Assembly (NCBI GenBank): GCA_020881915.1
Contig: JAJFPB010000003.1
Location: forward strand, 1,736,001 to 1,800,000
Reading direction: 5' to 3'
DNA: 64,000 nucleotides
Origin: Paramyrothecium sp. XJ0827
Lineage: Eukaryota > Ascomycota > Sordariomycetes > Hypocreales > Stachybotryaceae
A program made the translations under genes and the position numbers. Below the pieces are notes generated by a model that was not told the origin of the DNA, made no database searches, and was given only the letters and a program-made list of their open reading frames with translations. Below, one piece after another: positions 59,722 to 64,000 of this stretch; position 1 is the stretch's first letter; each line of letters opens with the position of its first letter.

Positions 59722-62700
59722 CTCTAAACTGTACTTAAGTTTAGATAGCTATATATCTAGCTATAGAATATATATATAGACCTATAAATATTTATATAAC
59801 TACTATATATAGTTATAATATATATAATACTTTCTAATATATATATATATTAGCTATTAATAGTACTTTTAAAATTAGATAATTCCTTAAGCTCTAATTC
59901 GCTCTAAACTATACTTTAGTTTATATAGCTATATAACTAGCTAATTATATTAGCTAAAAAAAAGATAAAAATCTATATAACTCTATTTAAAAATAGAGCT
60001 TTATAAATATATATAATTTCCTAATTAGGAAAAGATCTATATTCGGTTAATATCTGGTTTTAGCTATATAACTAGCTACATTTACTATAGGAATCTCTAT
60101 TAGTGCCCGCATTAGCTATAATAACTATAAGACCTACTATAGGATAAATCTAGATTCCTTATTAATACTAAGGCAGCTAAAAATGCCGGTAGATAAAATA
60201 GGAAAGAATTAATTTCTAATGCTTAGAAATAGGAAATTCTTGATTTTTAAAGAGAAAGGAATTCCTAGGAATTAGTAGGAAGGAAATTTCTATAAAAGAA
60301 GACTTAATTCCTCTCTAACAGGCATGGGAATGTAGTTAACTATTAACTATTTAACTACAATGTAGTTAACTACAAAATAGTTAACTACAATATAGTTAAC
60401 TACAAATAACTACTAACTACAATGTAGTTAACTATTTTGTAGTTAACTACATTGTAGTTAACTACAAATAACTACTAACTATAATATAGTTAATTACTAA
60501 ATAAAATAATAAATATTATTATAATATCTATTGTATATAAAATAATAAAATATACTATAGGAAATTAAAATAAATTATATAATACTATATAGGATTTAAA
60601 AATAATTATATTAATATTTTTAATAATAAAAATAATATATATTAATTTTAATATTTATTATTATATTATAAAGAATATATAACTAAGATCTATATAATAT
60701 TTAGATATTTATAAGCTATATATAAATAGTAGTTATAAATTTTATTAAAATTAGTAGTTAACTACTAACTACAATATAGTTAACTACAAAATAGTTAACT
60801 GTATTGTAGTTAACTACAATGTAGTTAATAGTTAAAAATAGTTAACTATTTGTAGTTAACTATATTGTAGTTAGTAGTTAACTACAAATAGTTAACTACT
60901 CTTCCCAAGCCTGCTCTCTAAAAATCCTATTCTTCTTTTACAAGTAACTATCTATTTACTCTACTACTATCTATCTATTATAACTACCCTATTTTTTATA
61001 TATATCTATATATATATATATATATTTAACATATCTAACTATTCAGATAACCTTCAATCTACTAGTGGCTCTAAGGCCTCTATGCCTAATACCTAGTTGA
61101 TTATAGACCCTATAGAGGCCTCCACTATTTCCCTTATAGAATTTAATTCTAGTAGGGACCTAGAAGAGACCCCTAGGGCCCCTGAGACCCCTAGGGCCCC
61201 TATATCTACTACTAGCAGCTCAGCAGCTACAGTAGCTATCTTTTTTGACCCTAAATATTAACTAGGGCCTACTTTAGTATATATATTTATAAATAACCTC
61301 TTTATTAGAACCCTATTACCTTATAATAATAATAAGGAAAGGAAGGTTCTATGTAAATATACTATGTAAGTTATTTATTTCTTTAAATATATATATTTTA
61401 ATATAATACTAATATATATATATATATATAGGTATAATTTTAAGGCTTCTTATAAAGCTAGTAAACTAGCTACTGGCCAATTTAATCTAGTAAGGTATTA
61501 TTAAAATAATTATTCTGAAATTGCTTATAATAAAAAATCAGAATTTATTAGAAAAAGAAGTAAGTTATATTCTATTTTCCCTATTTTTCCTATTTTCTAT
61601 TTTCTATTTTCTATTTCCTATATAATATAATATAATATATATATACTAATTTAATATAGAAGCCGACCTATCAAGCCCAACTACTACTAGCTCTATAATA
61701 CCTCAAACCCCTAGTAAATGCCCTAGGGATATTATAGCAAATTGATTTTCTAAAAAGGAAGCCCTTAATAGGGTCCTAAATTTCCTTATAGAAAATAATA
61801 TCTCTTTTAATATAATAGATTTACCGGCTTTTTAAAGCCTATTATCCTATTATAATAGGTAAGTAAGGATTTTTATATTAATTATATATACACTTCCCTA
61901 TCTATAATTCCTAAGCTACTACCCTATATCTGCTAAGTTACTATAATTATTCTTATTTACTTAGTTTATTATATATAAGCTAATATATATATATATTTAT
62001 TTAGTAAGGCCCCTATTATTAATAGGAAGAAAATACGACTATTATTATCTAATACCTTTAAAAAGGGCCTTAGGGCCCTAAATAACTAATTTAAAGATAA
62101 TATTTGAACTAATGGGGTATTTTCCCTAATACTTAATATATAGTCTTAAAAGATAGGGGCTTCCTATCTAGGAATTATTACTATTTTCCTAGATAGTAAT
62201 TTTACCCTACATTATAAGCTTATAAGTAAGTTATATATTTGATTACATTATTTATTATTATATTATTTATTATTATATATATATATATATATAACTATTA
62301 TATAGGCTTTAATAAGCTTCAAGAGGCTTATATAGGCCTTAATATTTATAAGGAATTCCTATTTGCCTTATTCCCTTATTCTAGTATTACTAAATTTACG
62401 ATTTTAAGGTAAGCTTTCTATTTCTTTATTATTTATTATATATATTATAATATATATATATATATAACTAACTATATTATAGTATTACTAGAGATAATAC
62501 TATAAATAATAATATGTTTTTATAAGTATATAAATTGAATTTAAATATAACCGGAAAATCAACGACTTTTAAGGCTAATATTTAATATACAGCACATATA
62601 ATTAATTTAGTAGTACAAGATATATTATTGGATTTTCTATTATCTAAAAAAATAGCTACTAATTTATCTATTTATATTTATTTAACTATAGATAAATTAA

Positions 62701-64000
62701 ATAGAGATCTAGTAGTAGAAATAGAAGATTTAGAATTAAAAGGTATATTATTTTCTATATTTTTTCCCCTTTATTAATTTATATATATAATAATTATTAT
62801 ATATATATATATATTTATATATTTACTAATATCTATTATATATAGATCTTCTAAGCCGAATTTATTAAATAGTATCTCTTATAAAATATAATTAAGAGCC
62901 TAGAAAACTATTAGAAGAGGCTATTTTAAAATATAAGGATTCTAATACCTTAGAAACTAAAAAACAATAGATTCCTATAGGTAAGTTATTTCTAATTGCC
63001 TTATATATATATATATATATAATATAATATAATTACTAATAATATTATATAGATATAGTAACCCATTAGAATTTAACTTTTTTTATACTTAAGGCTACTA
63101 TTAAATTAAAAGAGCCTCTTTCCTATATATATAGGAATACTACTAATAAGGAATTTAAAAATATATTCCTAACCAAAATTAACTAAGAAAAAACCTAGGC
63201 CCTAGCTAACCTATTTAGGGTTTTTTTAAGGCCTTTAGAAATATTACAAGGCCAGCTATATATAACACTTCCGGAAAGTCTCTTATATATATATCTATTA
63301 TATAAGGACTTAAATTATTATAAGGAAAAGTATACTAAAATAGTTACTAATCCTAATTATAAGGAACATATAAGTGATTTTCCTATTTTTATTACTATTA
63401 TTATTATATATACTAATATATATATTTAGGGGGACTTTTTTACCTATTTAGGATCCTCTATTTCTAAGGGCCTAGCTAAATTAGAGAAATATTTCCCTAA
63501 TAAGCTAGTAGCTAGGGGCCCTAAGGGTCTTACTAGCTATAAATCCTATATAATAGCCCTTATATTAGATCCTAGCTATTAATTACAGTATTTTAAATCT
63601 AGGGAAATATTATATTATTATTCTACTATTAAATTAGATGCTATTAAGCTAATTATAGCAGAATATAATAAGTAAGTAAATTCCCTATATTATATATATA
63701 TATATTATATAACTAATATTATTTATAGGCTTAAAGGGCCTTTTAATACTACTATATCTTTTAATAAACTAGTAGATCATAGCCCTAGGCCTATATCTTC
63801 TAAAGGCTCTATATCTGCCTTAGAAAATAAATTATATATAGATAATACTAATAATAGTAATGAATTATCTTTATATTTTAAAGATAAATATATTCCTAAG
63901 TATATAAGTTATTTATATTATTTTTCTCTATTTTCCCCTATTTTATTACTATTATTATTATATTTTTATTAATTATTATATAGACAATTATATTAGCTTA
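59722..64000 (+). pseudogene. hAT element copy 3, transposase gene on the plus strand, running off the window
   Basis: It is colinear with the reverse complement of copy 1. Subterminal repeat lies at 59,722-59,950 and upstream region at 60,000-60,318 (continuing after the inserted miniature element). The N-terminal exon is at about 61,026-61,372 (IDPIEASTISLIEFNSSRDL, DPKY, NNLF, with an intact GTAAGTT donor). BED finger exon, core exon near 63,060-63,370 and later exons follow. The dimerisation exon is just beginning at the window edge. Many CAA/CAG positions of copy 1 are TAA/TAG here, so this copy is more damaged except at the first donor. Confidence 0.82.
60319..60913. mobile_element. 595-bp hAT-derived miniature element, exact 8-bp duplication, inserted in copy 3
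   Basis: The ends are CAGGCATGGGAATGTAGTTA and AACTACTCTTCCCAAGCCTG. Both terminal regions are arrays of GTAGTTAACTAC palindromes; the middle is AT-rich and non-coding. The target duplication CTCTCTAA lies at 60,311-60,318 and 60,914-60,921. The uninterrupted site is present once in copy 1, where the reverse complement near 55,838-55,850 contains a single CTCTCTAAAAATCC. Confidence 0.92.

Overview
This window comes from a filamentous ascomycete (Pezizomycotina). The evidence is short introns of about 50-120 bp with GT...AG ends and CTAAC/CTGAC-type branch sites, a Zn2Cys6 regulator, a fungal adenylation-carrier megaenzyme, and an extremely AT-rich repeat block that looks like repeat-induced point mutation (RIP: C-to-T change, loss of CpA, TpA everywhere, stops in every frame). 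I cannot place the class from sequence alone.

Bases 1 to about 24,150 are gene-bearing, with normal base composition. They hold the 3' end of an unidentified gene, TTI2 (minus), CCA1 (minus), a small conserved-looking protein (plus), SYF1 (minus), VMA8 (plus), a U1A/U2B''-type snRNP protein (minus), a 1,691-residue adenylation-carrier-membrane/beta-helix enzyme (plus), tRNA-Lys(UUU) and a Zn2Cys6 transcription factor (minus). The first six recognised or predicted complete genes are housekeeping or small genes (tRNA CCA addition, splicing, the V-ATPase, the TTT complex). The last two protein genes are accessory in character. They converge on each other around the tRNA at the edge of the AT-rich block, so they may form a small specialised-metabolism unit.

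Bases 24,150 to 64,000 are an AT isochore made of nested dead mobile elements. I resolve four kinds. (a) A roughly 1-kb family, called R1 here, has fixed ends, no terminal inverted repeats and 12-13 bp target duplications; there are at least seven copies, one nested in another and one with an empty site preserved in the window. (b) hAT transposons carry CAGG(C/A)TTGGGAA-type ends. One complete 5,023-bp copy has an exact 8-bp duplication and sits inside a second hAT copy; there are further fragments and two short non-autonomous derivatives. (c) A Ty3/gypsy pol pseudogene retains reverse transcriptase, RNase H and integrase regions and is split by an R1 copy and by a short unmutated GC island. 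(d) There are long trinucleotide microsatellites and tandem subterminal repeats. The stretches 36,900-38,600 and 43,300-49,100 are degraded beyond what I can assign by eye.

All exon boundaries were worked out by hand from splice signals, frame continuity and remembered family patterns. No database search or RNA evidence was available.
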